The notes under the pieces: generated by a model | Seen by the model: the letters and a program-made list of their open reading frames with translations, nothing else | Told to the model about the DNA's origin: nothing | The model's database searches: none | NCBI GenBank assembly: GCA_034440455.1 | Contig: JAWXCB010000051.1 | Coordinates: forward strand, 52,718-116,717 | Length of the DNA: 64,000 bases | Reading direction: 5' to 3' | Source of the DNA: JAWXCB01 sp034440455 | GTDB taxonomy: Bacteria; Bacteroidota; Bacteroidia; Chitinophagales; CAIOSU01 | Part shown: piece by piece, positions 35,901-46,100 of the stretch | Layout of the letters: each line of letters starts with the position of its first letter | How positions within the stretch are numbered: the stretch's first letter is position 1 | Made by a program: the position numbers and the translations under genes

Positions 35901-38900
35901 GCGTAGGCGTAATAGCTGATGCAAATGGAAATGTTTATGCTACGGGTAATGCTTATTCTCCTGCAACATTTGAAGGCGTGCCATTTCCAACGGTGGGAGG
36001 AGCGGATATCTACTTAGCAAAGTATAATAGTACAGGTGGATTAGTTTGGCTTAGAGGCTTAGGAAGTTCTGGGACAGATGTCGGATTAGATTTGGAATTC
36101 AGCACTACGGGCAAAATACTTTTATCTGCGCTTTATTCCGGCAGTATAACTGTCGGTTCAACCACGATAACAAATAACGGAGGCACGGATATACTAATAG
36201 CGAAGTTTGATGAAAATGGGAATTTTTTGACTGCAAGAACAGCAGGGGGAACGGGTAGCGACCACCCTTACCGGTTGGTTTCAAGAGGTGGATTATTTTA
36301 TGTTGCAGGTCGCTTTTCCACTACAACAAATTTTGAAGGGAATCCATTAGTGAGCGCAGGGGGAGAAGATGCCTTTGTCTGGAAACTCTGCGAAACTGAA
36401 CTCACCACCGAACTCATCAGCGGCTTAGGTTCAGGCGCGCAATTTCCTGAAGGTGTTACAACACAAACCTATGTAGTCTATAATGACGAAGGCAACTCTG
36501 ACACATGCAGTTTCACAGTGACTGTAGTAGGAGATAACTGTGATGACCAGAATCCCTGCACGGATGATGCCTGCGTCAATGGGGTTTGCGAGTTTGTCCC
36601 CAACCCTGTTATAGCTTCTATAGCTCCTCAGACAGTTGCAATTTGTTCGGGACTAAGTACTCAACTTACTGCTTCAGGTTCAGGAGGAAGTGGTAACTAC
36701 ACTTATGTTTGGAACAATGGGCAAACAAGCGCAATAATTACCGTTAGTCCAACAAGCACAATTTCATTTACAGTTACTGTAACTGACAGCAGAGGATGCT
36801 CTGCTTCTGCTTCACGTACCGTGACTGTTGAGCAAACTCCAAGTGCTTCCATTTCACCGCAGAATGCAGGCATTTGTAACGGAAGCAGCATTACACTTAC
36901 AGCAAGTGGCGGAACAACTTACTTATGGAACACAGGAGCAACAACCCCAAGCATTACGGTTAGCCCTACTCAAACAACACAATACTCTGTTACCGTTTCC
37001 ACTGCCGGAGGATGTTCCGCATCGGCTTCACGCAATGTTTCGGTGAATCAATCTCCCAACGCGACTATTTCACCGGCAAATGTTTCAATTTGCCCGGGGA
37101 ACAGCGCCACGCTTACTGCAAGCGGGGGCAATTCCTATGTGTGGAGCACGGGAGCAATCACCACAAGCATTACCGTGAGCCCGTTAGTTACAACCACTTA
37201 TACGGTTACCGTTTCCAATAATCAGGGATGCACCGTATCAGTTTCAAGAGATGTGCTCGTGAATGGATCGCTCATCGGCTCAATTTCTCCCGATAATGCG
37301 GCTATATGTCCGGGACAAAGCACAACCCTCACAGCAAGCGGAGGAACCTCTTACTTATGGAATACAGGAGCAACCACAACGAGCATTACAGTAAGTCCAT
37401 TGGTAACTTCAGATTTTACAGTAACTGTTTCTAATTCGAGCGGTTGCTCAGATACGCTCACAAGGACGGTGACAGTAAATTCATTGCCCAATGCGGCAAT
37501 TGCGCCTGCTGCTCCACAGGTGTGCAGTGGCGAAAACTTCACGCTCACTGCCAGCGGAGGGACTTCTTATTTGTGGAACACAGGAGCAACAATAGCAAAT
37601 CTTACCACTTCTATAACTATCCCTGCTAATTTCAGTGTAACGGTGACAGATATAAACAGATGCTCGGCAACAGCAGCCGTTCTAGTTGATTTAATAGTTT
37701 GTAACGATAATAATCTGTGTACATCCGATAATTGCATAAACAGCAATTGTGTCTTCACACCAATAACATGCAACGACCAGAACGCCTGCACTACCGATGG
37801 TTGTAACCCGCAAACAGGATGTACAGTTACATCAATAATATGCAATGACCAAAGCGCTTGTACCAATGATGGCTGCAATCCTCAAACCGGTTGTACATTT
37901 ACAACGATAACCTGCAACGACCAAAGCGCCTGTACTACCGATGCCTGCAATCCACAAATCGGCTGTACAACAACTCCCGTAATTTGCAATGATGGAAGTG
38001 CTTGTACTACCGATGCTTGCAATCCGCAAACCGGCTGCACAACTTCTGAAGTAATATGTAATGACCAAAATGCCTGCACTACTGATGGTTGTAACCCGCA
38101 GACAGGTTGTACAACAACTCCTGTAGTTTGCAATGACGGAAATGCGTGTACTACTGATGCTTGCAATCCACAAACCGGCTGCACAACAACTCCTGTAGTT
38201 TGCAATGACGGAAATGCGTGTACTACTGATGCTTGCAATCCACAAACCGGCTGCACAACAACTCCTGTAGTTTGTAATGATGGAAATGCCTGCACCACCG
38301 ATGCCTGCAATTCACAAATCGGCTGTACAACAACTCCCGTAATTTGCAATGACGGAAACGCTTGTACTACCGATGGCTGCAATCCACAAACCGGATGTAC
38401 AACAACTCCTGTAGTTTGTAATGATGGAAGTGCTTGTACTACCGATGGCTGTAATCCGCAAACCGGCTGCACGACAACTCCCGTAGTTTGTAATGATGGA
38501 AATGCGTGTACTACCGATGCTTGCAATCCGCAAACCGGCTGTACAACAACTCCTGTAGTTTGTAATGACCAAAGTGCTTGCACCAGCGACCGTTGCGACA
38601 CGCAAATAGGATGTGTGTTCACTACAGTGAACTGCAATGATGGCAACGCCTGCACCGCTGATGCTTGCCTGCCTGCAAGCGGCTGTATCAACAGCACGAT
38701 TATCTGCAACGATGGAAGCGCTTGCACCACTGATGCATGTGATATTCAAATCGGTTGTGTCTTTACAACAATCACCTGCACTGATGGCAGTGCGTGTACA
38801 ACAGACGGTTGCAGTCTGCAAACAGGCTGCACATTTACTCCGGTAAACTGCAACGATAACAACGCATGTACTACAGAAACCTGCGATCCGCAAATCGGAT

Positions 38901-41900
38901 GTGTTTACTTAACCGTTGAATGCAACGACAACAATGCCTGCACAAATGACATCTGCATTCAGCAGTTGGGCTGCCGTCACATTGTAATCAATTGCAATGA
39001 CCAAAATGCCTGCACGAATGACGGATGCAACACCGTGAGAGGATGCGTGTATAATGTGGTAATCTGCAACGACCAAAATGCCTGCACTGCTGAGGGATGT
39101 AATCCTTCCACAGGCTGTTTTACTACAACGGTGAATTGTAATGACAGTAATCCATGCACACAGGATACGTGTAGCGCACAGCAAGGCTGCTTCTATTTCC
39201 CAACCGATTGCAACGACAGCGATCCTTGCACGGTTGACGCTTGTAATTCTCAAACGGGTTGCACCAACACTCCTTTGAATTGTGCCGATACCGACCTCTG
39301 CACTACGGATAAATGTATTGATGGAACTTGCGTACACATTCCCGTTCTGTGTGATGATGGAGATTTATGCACCGATGATGCCTGCGTATTGGGCGAATGT
39401 CAGTTTGTTTCTATTGTATGCAATGACGATGATTTATGTACGGATGATTTTTGCCAAAATGGAAATTGTGTTTTTGAAACTGTAAGTTGTGACGACCAGA
39501 ATCCCTGCACGGAAGATTTTTGCGTGAACGATGCGTGTCAGCATCTTACGATTCAAGGATGCTGTCTTAATGATGCAGAGTGCGATGACAATGAACTCTG
39601 CACGAGCAATCTCTGCAACGGTTTCCGTTGTTACTTCGTTGCGCCCTGCTGCAATGACGATAACCCTTGCACGTATGATTTTTGCTTAAACGGAATTTGC
39701 GTGGCTGATGGCATCTTCTGCGATGATGGCGACCTCTGCACACAGAATCTTTGTGAAGATGGAATATGCAGTTATCCGCAAATCAATTGCAGCGACAATG
39801 ATGCCTGCACGATTGACGGTTGTGTTGGCGAAGGCATCTGTACGCACACTCCTGTAAATTGTAATGATGGAAATGCCTGCACCACCGACTTCTGCTACCT
39901 GAGCGGGTTGTGTCAATATCTCCCTGTGGTTTGTGATGATTTGAATTTCTGCACAACAGATATTTGTATTCAAGGTCAATGTCTCAATACGCCAATCACT
40001 TGCACGGATGGCGACTTGTGTACAGATGATTTCTGTGTAGAAGGCGATTGCGTATTCCTGCCTGTTGAATGTAATGACAATGATGTCTGCACTTTTAATA
40101 TCTGCGTAGATGGCGCGTGTACGCATCCTGCGATTTCTTGTGATGATAATAACTTCTGCACGATGGACGCTTGCGGACCAAACGGCTGCTTCTATACTCC
40201 GGTTGTTTGTAACGACAATGATTTATGTACTGTTGACCGTTGCATCAATGGCGCTTGCGATTATACTCCGCAGGAATGTTCTGATGGCAATGCTTGTACG
40301 TATGACATTTGCGTGGACGGCATTTGCTCGCATCCGCTCGTTGTTTGTGATGATGGCATTGAATGCACTGCTGATGCGTGTGTGAACGGAACTTGTGTTA
40401 CTACGCCCGGGCAGATTAATGTGGACATACAAAAGACAGACATGAGTTGCGGCTGCGTAAATCCGAATCAACTCTGCCTGCTCAATTTCGCAGGATTGCC
40501 TTCAGGAACAATTCTCGGAGAGCAATATGCAAACTATGGCATTCATATTTCTGCTCAGGCAAATGCCCCGGGTAAAAATTTCGCAATCATTTTTGATTCT
40601 TATGCAAGCGGCACGCCTGACCCCGATCTCGAAGTGGACTATGGAAACCTCATGGTGATTGCGCGCGATGTGATTGATATAAATCCTGCAAACGGATTAG
40701 TGGACAAGCCAAATGATAATTCAACAGGTGGAACTATCACTTTGCTGTTTGATTCTCCGCGCACGATAGAATCATTTGATTTCGTGGATGAAGAAGAACC
40801 GGGCACATTTGCTTTTGCTTATGATGCATTTGATAATTTGATTGCATTTGCCGCAGTTCCTGCATTGGGTAATGCTACGATTCAAACAATTCCCTTTGCG
40901 GCAAGCGGTGTGCGCAAACTCGTATTCTCTATTGACGGTTCAGGTGCAGTAACCAATATCGTGTTTGGCGATTGCTGCTGCGATGGCGCTGCTACGGCAA
41001 CTGCCACAGGCGGCACGGCTCCTTATCTATTTGAATGGAGTAATGGCGTGGTTGGCAGCGGCATCAATGAATTATGTCCTGATGAATATTGTGTAACAGT
41101 TACGGATGCAAACGGATGTTTCGCTGTTTCGTGTATTGACATCGTGCAGGGCGGCTCAGGATGCGATGATGGAGATTCCTGCACGACTGATGAATGTGTG
41201 AACAGCACATGCGTGAACATTCCGATTCCCGGTTGTGAAGTTGCAGAACCTTGCACTTCTGAAATCACAGGATATACGTTAGTGTATGAATCAATGCTTG
41301 GTGAAATCGGACCGCTCGCTGACGGACAGGTGATTAATCGAGATGAATTATGCCGCTTCAACATCCGCGCAGATTTCTGTGGTGACCAGATTTCAAGTGT
41401 GAAATTTATTTTGAATGGAAGCACGTTCCGCGTTGAAAATGATGTGCCGTATGCGCTCGCGGGCGATAACCCCACTTGGGATTATCACGTGTGGATTCCC
41501 GCTCCTGGCAATTACACCATGACTGCAATTCCGTATTCACAAGATTTCGGCAACGGCACTGCGGGCATTTCACTCACTATCAATTTCACTGTGATTGACA
41601 ACACCCCCAACGAAAACGAAAATTGCGTGAATCCGCCTATCGTGGATTGCAATGGCGATGTGAATGGAACTGCATTCATTGATGCGTGTAATTTCTGCGT
41701 GTGGGGTAACACGGGCATTCCGCCAAATTCGTTGTGTCCGTGTGATGAAGAAGCGCAGATTTTTGTGAATGAGCTGCCTGTGCTTTGTCAGGGTTCCGTG
41801 TTATTACTGAAAGCAGATGCTCCGGGCGCTGCTTCCTATTTATGGTCAACAGGCGAAACCACGATGGAAATTGTTGGTCAGCCAGACGGAGTATATTCGG

Positions 41901-42988
41901 TAACTGCTACCAATGCTTTTGGTTGCGAAGCGATTGACACACAAACAACGCCTCCTGCTTCTTCATTGCTTTCTGCGTATGTGATGCTTGCGGAAAATTC
42001 GATTGCGCTGGATAAGAATAAAGTGTTCCTCGGTGGTGCGGGTGCAAGAGCTGTAACAGGCACCATCACGCTTGATGATTTTACACAAGTAACAACTCCA
42101 AATACGTTTGTTCGCGCTGCAAATATTTTTGTGAATGGAGGCAGCGCTGCTACTTCACAATTTAATGCGCCTGCAAACATTCCGCTTCCCGCATTTGAAA
42201 GCAACGTGGCGGTGGGCGGAGCGGCAGTTGTTGTTCCCGCGAATACCGTGCTGACATTAAACAACGCAGTATATGGCGGCATTCAGATTGACAGCAACTC
42301 TACTGTTACATTTACACAAGCTGGAATTGATATTGATTCGCTTATCACCGGCAAAAACGTAACGATTCGTTTTGAATCAGCCTGCGTAAAGCTGCGCATC
42401 CGAAACAGGATTGTGCTGGGTGAGCATAATGATTTCAATGCCGACACGACAGCAGAAGTGAAAATTTTTGCAGAAGGAAATACAACGGTTGGCAGCAGAG
42501 TAAAATTGATTGCCGACATCTATACGTTAGGCACACTGCAAACGCTTGCAGGTATTTCAACTGACTACACTACGATGATTGGATTCTACATCGCAAATAC
42601 AATCACAGGTGGTGAATACACCGGATGGTATTGGAACCCGACTTGCGGTTGCAGCGGTTCAGGCGGTCCAAGAGGCGATGCGAAGATGGGCGGTGTGCAG
42701 CAACTCGAAGTGGTGCAGCAGGAAGACAAAGTGCTTGTGCGCTCTTATCCGAATCCGTTCTCTGAAAAACTCAACGTAGAGTTTTCAGTGCCGGTTGATT
42801 CAAAAGCAAGGCTCGATATTTTCAGCAGCAACGGAAAGAAAATCGCAACACTGTTTGACGGTCAGGTGAAAGCCGCTGAACTGCGCAAAGTGGAATACAA
42901 CCCAACAACTGCTGCGAACGGTTTAGTGCTGTATCGCCTGCAAACAAACAAAGGCGTTTACTACGGCAAGGCGGTAATGGTGAAGTAG
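32981..42988 (+). CDS. Giant modular surface protein: VWA, HYR, SBBP, Ig-like and four-cysteine repeats, T9SS type A
   Basis: 3335 residues. In order: signal peptide; jelly-roll-like N-domain (about 25-235); VWA domain (about 245-470) with the MIDAS motif DESGS; DUF11 (about 477-594); three four-cysteine units; a HYR domain split at residue 709 by an SBBP beta-propeller (710-1137) and resumed at 1138-1184; one four-cysteine unit; five Ig-like repeats of about 72 residues (1209-1570); 38 four-cysteine units (1574-2477); a SprB-type repeat split at 2492 by a beta domain (2493-2664); further cysteine-rich and Ig-like parts; and a T9SS type A domain from about 3253 (RSYPNPFSEKLNVEFS). The four-cysteine units match the Dictyostelium CTDC-type repeat. 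The protein is probably an extracellular adhesin or cell-surface fibre. A leader of about 60 bases follows a -7-like box TACCTTTC at 32912. Confidence 0.85.
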   Translation: MRVCYCTVFLFALSFLEASAQISIPNSNPVTQNFDGIGTTAGASLPANWKMSGAGLGTTANWADAGNFTVTSQAASSGSPTAGGRYNWAPQFSTGDRAIGFMTDGTYTSPNSIMAFYRNTSGATIASLTVSFSVERYRTNTNTFSLAFFTSTDGVNWTARTAGDIATTVFSIGNSAYNFITQTSNSRNLTINSVNIPNNGDIYLRWVFTNTNSTNSQGMGLENVSVAAAVAPLANPNLPISCPYDFIFVLDESGSITGQGGSGATDISAALRTAAKDLVSALNGTGTRVAVVEFGSTAARGSVGGSTAYQLVDNTYITNFNSYMGPDNNSQQNANNYDPEDGISVTNWEASLNLVNTINTNDGIADLVIFITDGNPTAYTNAQGGTTSSTTDPVVIAQALAEATVAANTVKAQGSHMFVVAIPNPSVLETNVHQISDIGRYPDVDTNFVSGDYSISSSETLRDDLQRIAQSVCKVDLNLAKASVQSACSGDTVTFTLVLTNNGLDNDTSIVVTDVIPSGYTYVSDNGGAATNFAGNTLTWNLVSLGGGGISTSLQIKAVMQPTGNYTNTASAVGTQQDIDLANNTASFTVNLALNCDDGDPCTVDFCRGGICVHENTCCLTNEECADNNPCTIDTCTNGTCINTTIICNDENTCTIDRCGDAGCEFLPRIDSLQIICRDNIIVNSTPDQCQAVVNYTPPVGTSVCQTPCLDTWVRRGGGTGTDFGRGVDVDAQGNVYSTGAITGTATFGTTTLVGSGLDIFLVKYDPQGNLKWAKKAGGSGDGTTSGTSGDYADGVTTDTDGNVYITGWFDGTINFDALSITSSGQQDLFIAKYDSSGNALWAVKGGGAGLDRGYSMEIVGGFLYITGYFQSTAIIGGDTLTAAGDTDIFLAKYNLDGTLVWIKQYGGTDKDAGYDLYVANNKIYVTGIFSGSATFGSFTINSFNGWDYFVMQADSSGTVEWVRRAGGTGDEQGVGVIADANGNVYATGNAYSPATFEGVPFPTVGGADIYLAKYNSTGGLVWLRGLGSSGTDVGLDLEFSTTGKILLSALYSGSITVGSTTITNNGGTDILIAKFDENGNFLTARTAGGTGSDHPYRLVSRGGLFYVAGRFSTTTNFEGNPLVSAGGEDAFVWKLCETELTTELISGLGSGAQFPEGVTTQTYVVYNDEGNSDTCSFTVTVVGDNCDDQNPCTDDACVNGVCEFVPNPVIASIAPQTVAICSGLSTQLTASGSGGSGNYTYVWNNGQTSAIITVSPTSTISFTVTVTDSRGCSASASRTVTVEQTPSASISPQNAGICNGSSITLTASGGTTYLWNTGATTPSITVSPTQTTQYSVTVSTAGGCSASASRNVSVNQSPNATISPANVSICPGNSATLTASGGNSYVWSTGAITTSITVSPLVTTTYTVTVSNNQGCTVSVSRDVLVNGSLIGSISPDNAAICPGQSTTLTASGGTSYLWNTGATTTSITVSPLVTSDFTVTVSNSSGCSDTLTRTVTVNSLPNAAIAPAAPQVCSGENFTLTASGGTSYLWNTGATIANLTTSITIPANFSVTVTDINRCSATAAVLVDLIVCNDNNLCTSDNCINSNCVFTPITCNDQNACTTDGCNPQTGCTVTSIICNDQSACTNDGCNPQTGCTFTTITCNDQSACTTDACNPQIGCTTTPVICNDGSACTTDACNPQTGCTTSEVICNDQNACTTDGCNPQTGCTTTPVVCNDGNACTTDACNPQTGCTTTPVVCNDGNACTTDACNPQTGCTTTPVVCNDGNACTTDACNSQIGCTTTPVICNDGNACTTDGCNPQTGCTTTPVVCNDGSACTTDGCNPQTGCTTTPVVCNDGNACTTDACNPQTGCTTTPVVCNDQSACTSDRCDTQIGCVFTTVNCNDGNACTADACLPASGCINSTIICNDGSACTTDACDIQIGCVFTTITCTDGSACTTDGCSLQTGCTFTPVNCNDNNACTTETCDPQIGCVYLTVECNDNNACTNDICIQQLGCRHIVINCNDQNACTNDGCNTVRGCVYNVVICNDQNACTAEGCNPSTGCFTTTVNCNDSNPCTQDTCSAQQGCFYFPTDCNDSDPCTVDACNSQTGCTNTPLNCADTDLCTTDKCIDGTCVHIPVLCDDGDLCTDDACVLGECQFVSIVCNDDDLCTDDFCQNGNCVFETVSCDDQNPCTEDFCVNDACQHLTIQGCCLNDAECDDNELCTSNLCNGFRCYFVAPCCNDDNPCTYDFCLNGICVADGIFCDDGDLCTQNLCEDGICSYPQINCSDNDACTIDGCVGEGICTHTPVNCNDGNACTTDFCYLSGLCQYLPVVCDDLNFCTTDICIQGQCLNTPITCTDGDLCTDDFCVEGDCVFLPVECNDNDVCTFNICVDGACTHPAISCDDNNFCTMDACGPNGCFYTPVVCNDNDLCTVDRCINGACDYTPQECSDGNACTYDICVDGICSHPLVVCDDGIECTADACVNGTCVTTPGQINVDIQKTDMSCGCVNPNQLCLLNFAGLPSGTILGEQYANYGIHISAQANAPGKNFAIIFDSYASGTPDPDLEVDYGNLMVIARDVIDINPANGLVDKPNDNSTGGTITLLFDSPRTIESFDFVDEEEPGTFAFAYDAFDNLIAFAAVPALGNATIQTIPFAASGVRKLVFSIDGSGAVTNIVFGDCCCDGAATATATGGTAPYLFEWSNGVVGSGINELCPDEYCVTVTDANGCFAVSCIDIVQGGSGCDDGDSCTTDECVNSTCVNIPIPGCEVAEPCTSEITGYTLVYESMLGEIGPLADGQVINRDELCRFNIRADFCGDQISSVKFILNGSTFRVENDVPYALAGDNPTWDYHVWIPAPGNYTMTAIPYSQDFGNGTAGISLTINFTVIDNTPNENENCVNPPIVDCNGDVNGTAFIDACNFCVWGNTGIPPNSLCPCDEEAQIFVNELPVLCQGSVLLLKADAPGAASYLWSTGETTMEIVGQPDGVYSVTATNAFGCEAIDTQTTPPASSLLSAYVMLAENSIALDKNKVFLGGAGARAVTGTITLDDFTQVTTPNTFVRAANIFVNGGSAATSQFNAPANIPLPAFESNVAVGGAAVVVPANTVLTLNNAVYGGIQIDSNSTVTFTQAGIDIDSLITGKNVTIRFESACVKLRIRNRIVLGEHNDFNADTTAEVKIFAEGNTTVGSRVKLIADIYTLGTLQTLAGISTDYTTMIGFYIANTITGGEYTGWYWNPTCGCSGSGGPRGDAKMGGVQQLEVVQQEDKVLVRSYPNPFSEKLNVEFSVPVDSKARLDIFSSNGKKIATLFDGQVKAAELRKVEYNPTTAANGLVLYRLQTNKGVYYGKAVMVK
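37700..40413 (+). repeat. Coding tandem array of 38 four-cysteine (CTDC-type) units
   Basis: The array lies inside the giant protein. The first unit is atypical; the next 21 units are 24 residues (72 bases) long with the form CNDGNACTTDACNPQTGC and a short T/V linker. The last 16 are mostly 23 residues and more diverse, with acidic CDDGDLCT starts. Units at 38129-38200 and 38201-38272 are identical over 72 bases, and those around them are nearly so, showing recent duplication. The pattern recalls the slime-mould (Dictyostelium) CTDC repeat family. Confidence 0.85.
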
Positions 42989-43129
42989 AATGAACTTACG
43001 AAACGTAGGATTGAAATTCTAATCGCTGAACGTCACCTTTCTGTTCGTATTTGTAAATCGAACGTGAGCGGAATCTATTTCTAATTTTAGCTTTCGCTGA
43101 AAGTTTCATGTTCTCTCGCCAGCACTCAC

Positions 43130-46100
43130 TCAATGCACCAGCGTCACGTTGCCGATGAGAGTTTTAATCTCTTCTCCGCACTTCATGCGCGCGTAGTAGG
43201 CAAATACGGCTAATTCCTGCGTTACGCCTTTATAGATGCCGTTCCATCCTTTGTTCGGGTCTTCCGTTTCAAACACGATTTCGCCCCAGCGGTTGAATAC
43301 TTTGAAATCAATCAAATTCAAATCGCCCTGATGCAAAATGCGGAACTCATCATTGTGTCCGTCACCATTTGGTGAGAATGCGGTGGGAATCGCGAAGTTG
43401 CCTTCGCAATCATTCATCACTCTCAGCAATATTTGTTGCGTGGAAGTACATCCGGCAAAATCCCTCACCGTGAGTGTATAGATGGTTGTTTCATTTGGTG
43501 AAACTGTTGGGGTTGGGCATCCTTCACAAGCCCAGTTATCAGCCCACCAATCGTAATCGGAAAATCCGCTGTTCGGAGTGAACGTGATTTGTCCGCCTTG
43601 CGCAATTGTAATTACGGAATCCAAGCCTGCTTCGGGCGCAGGTAAAATATTCACTGTAACAGAAGCAGTGTCTTCATTGCAATAGCCAGATTGAGAAACT
43701 GCAACTTGATAGGTTGTTGTTTGCTGCGGACTCGCAACCGGATTTGCGCAATTAGCACAACTCAATCCCGCTGATGGAAACCACACGTAATCCGTTCCTC
43801 CGATGGCGGTGAGTTGCACGGAATTTCCAAAACACAACACGGTATCTGTCATTCCCTGAGCAGTGAGTAGCGGTAACACGCTGATAATTACAGAATCAGT
43901 TTTTGCACAGCCGAATGAATCAACCGCATATACATAATAAGTGGTAGTGGAAGTTGGCGTTGCTGTTGGATTGCTACTGTTTGGATCTGTGAGTGTGGGA
44001 TTTGGCGACCAGATGTATGTTGTTCCACCCGTTACAGATAATTGAATGGTTGCGCCTTCGCACACGGATGTATCAGGCTCTGCGCTGATGACAGTTGAAG
44101 AAGATGCGATTGTGATTTGAGCAGCATCGGTAGCAGTGCAGATATTGATGTCCGTAACCGTTACGCTGTAATTGCCCGATGTTGTAACCGCAAGTATTTG
44201 ATTTGTGGAATTATCATTCCACAAGTAAGAAGCAAAGCCGATTCCTGCATCAAGCAGCACATTTATCGTATCACAAACAGCAGTATCATTGATGCTCACC
44301 GATGGATTTGAAAATACAGTGAGCGAAACAGAATCTATTGCAAAACAACCGTTGCTGTCTGTTACGAATACAATATAAGTACCTGCTGAGTCGGTCGAAT
44401 ATGTTTGTCCTGAGCTTTGGTCTTGCCATGTATAAGTAGTAAATCCTGCGCCTGCATCAAATGTCGCTGTGATTCCTTCGCAACCGCTCACATCGTTTCC
44501 AAGATTGAGCAAAGTTGTAGAAGAAGAAAAAGAAATGTCTGTCGCATCGGATGCCGAGCAATTATTTACATCGGTAACAGTTATGCTGTAAGTTCCGCTT
44601 GCCAAAACAACCAGTGTTTGATTTGTTGAGCTATCGCTCCATACATAAGATGTAAATCCGCTTCCGGCATCAAGTACAAAATTTGTGCTGACACAATCTG
44701 CTGAATCAAGAAACACAAATGGATTTTGGAAAACAGTCAGGGCAACCGTATCACTTCCTGAACAACCGCTGCTATCTGTCACTTCCACGAAATAAGTTCC
44801 GGTGGAATTTGCAGTGAAAGTTTGTCCCGTACTTTGGTCATGCCAGATATAAGAAGTAAATCCAGCGCCTGCATCAAACGTCACAATTCCACCCGCGCAA
44901 AAACTGGTATCATCACCTAAATCAATTCCAAGAAAGTTTGTTGTAGAAATGTAAAGATTGTTTGATGCGCTCGTACACCCGGTGCTGTTGGTGGCGGTAA
45001 GGTTGTATGTACCTGCGGAATCAATCAGGATGTTTTGAGTTGTTTCCCCGGTTGACCACTGGTAGTTAGTCATGCCTGAAGGACCATAAACTCTGTTGCT
45101 GTCGGAAATGCAAACATCATAACAACCGTAAGCGACTAAGCGCATGTCGGGCAAAGATCGAACGGTAACAAATGCGCCACCTGTAGCGGCACAGCCATTT
45201 GTATCAATAATTGACAACGTGTGATAACCTCCGGTGGAAAATGTTGCGCTTTGTGTTGTTGCTCCGTTGTCCCATTCATATTGATATCCGGCAGGAGCGG
45301 TGAGTGTGACGCTGCCGCCTTCACAGAAAGTAGTAGGACCTGAATTTGAAATGGTCGGGAAAGGCGGATTCGGAAAAATAGTTACAACCAAAGCGGCAGA
45401 AGTATCCTTGCATCCGAGATTGTCGGTAACTATCACTGTATAGTTACCGCTATTGGCAGAGGAGGAGATGTTGACGGATTGGGTTGTGGCGAGATTTGCT
45501 CCGTCTTTTATCCATTGATAGGTAAAACCTGGACCTGATGGATTCGCAACTAATGTCACAAAATGCGCAAACGCACAAAACATAACCGGTCCATTTGCAG
45601 CGATGTATGCCTGCGGACGAGGATATGCTTCAATCACCACAGGACCTGTTGTGTCTTTACATCCTGCAACATTCGTCACCACAACAGAATAAGCTCCCGA
45701 TTGTGTTGCTGCGATGCTCGAAGTAGTTTCACCGTTTGACCAGAAATAACTGAATCCTGCACCGGCAGGCGCGTTCAGGGTTAAACTGCCGCCCGAACAA
45801 AAAGTTGTTGCTCCGGAATACGTGATGTTTCCCGCAGTGAATTGCGTGACATTCACCGCGATAGTTGTTGATGCCGTGCATCCCGCAGCGTCCGTTATCG
45901 TGAGCGTGACATTGTAATTTCCTGCGGAGGCGTATTGATGCGCGGCATGTTGCACATTGGCAAAATCTCCATCACCAAAATCCCAGCTCCATCTTACAAT
46001 TTCCAATGCGCCTGTTGAATTATCCGTAAAAAGCGCGGGTGTGCCGAGACAAGCCTGCTGATATGTGAAATCGGCACTCAAATTCTGAATGTGTACCGTA

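Noticed and set aside
37882..38893. Long minus-strand frames within the giant gene (282 and 193 codons)
   Set aside because: They are antisense readings of the 72-base tandem repeats, which have no stop codons in those frames because the unit length is a multiple of three.
37700..40413. CRISPR-like regular repeats
   Set aside because: The repeats are contiguous without unique spacers and code for cysteine-rich units in the frame of the giant gene.
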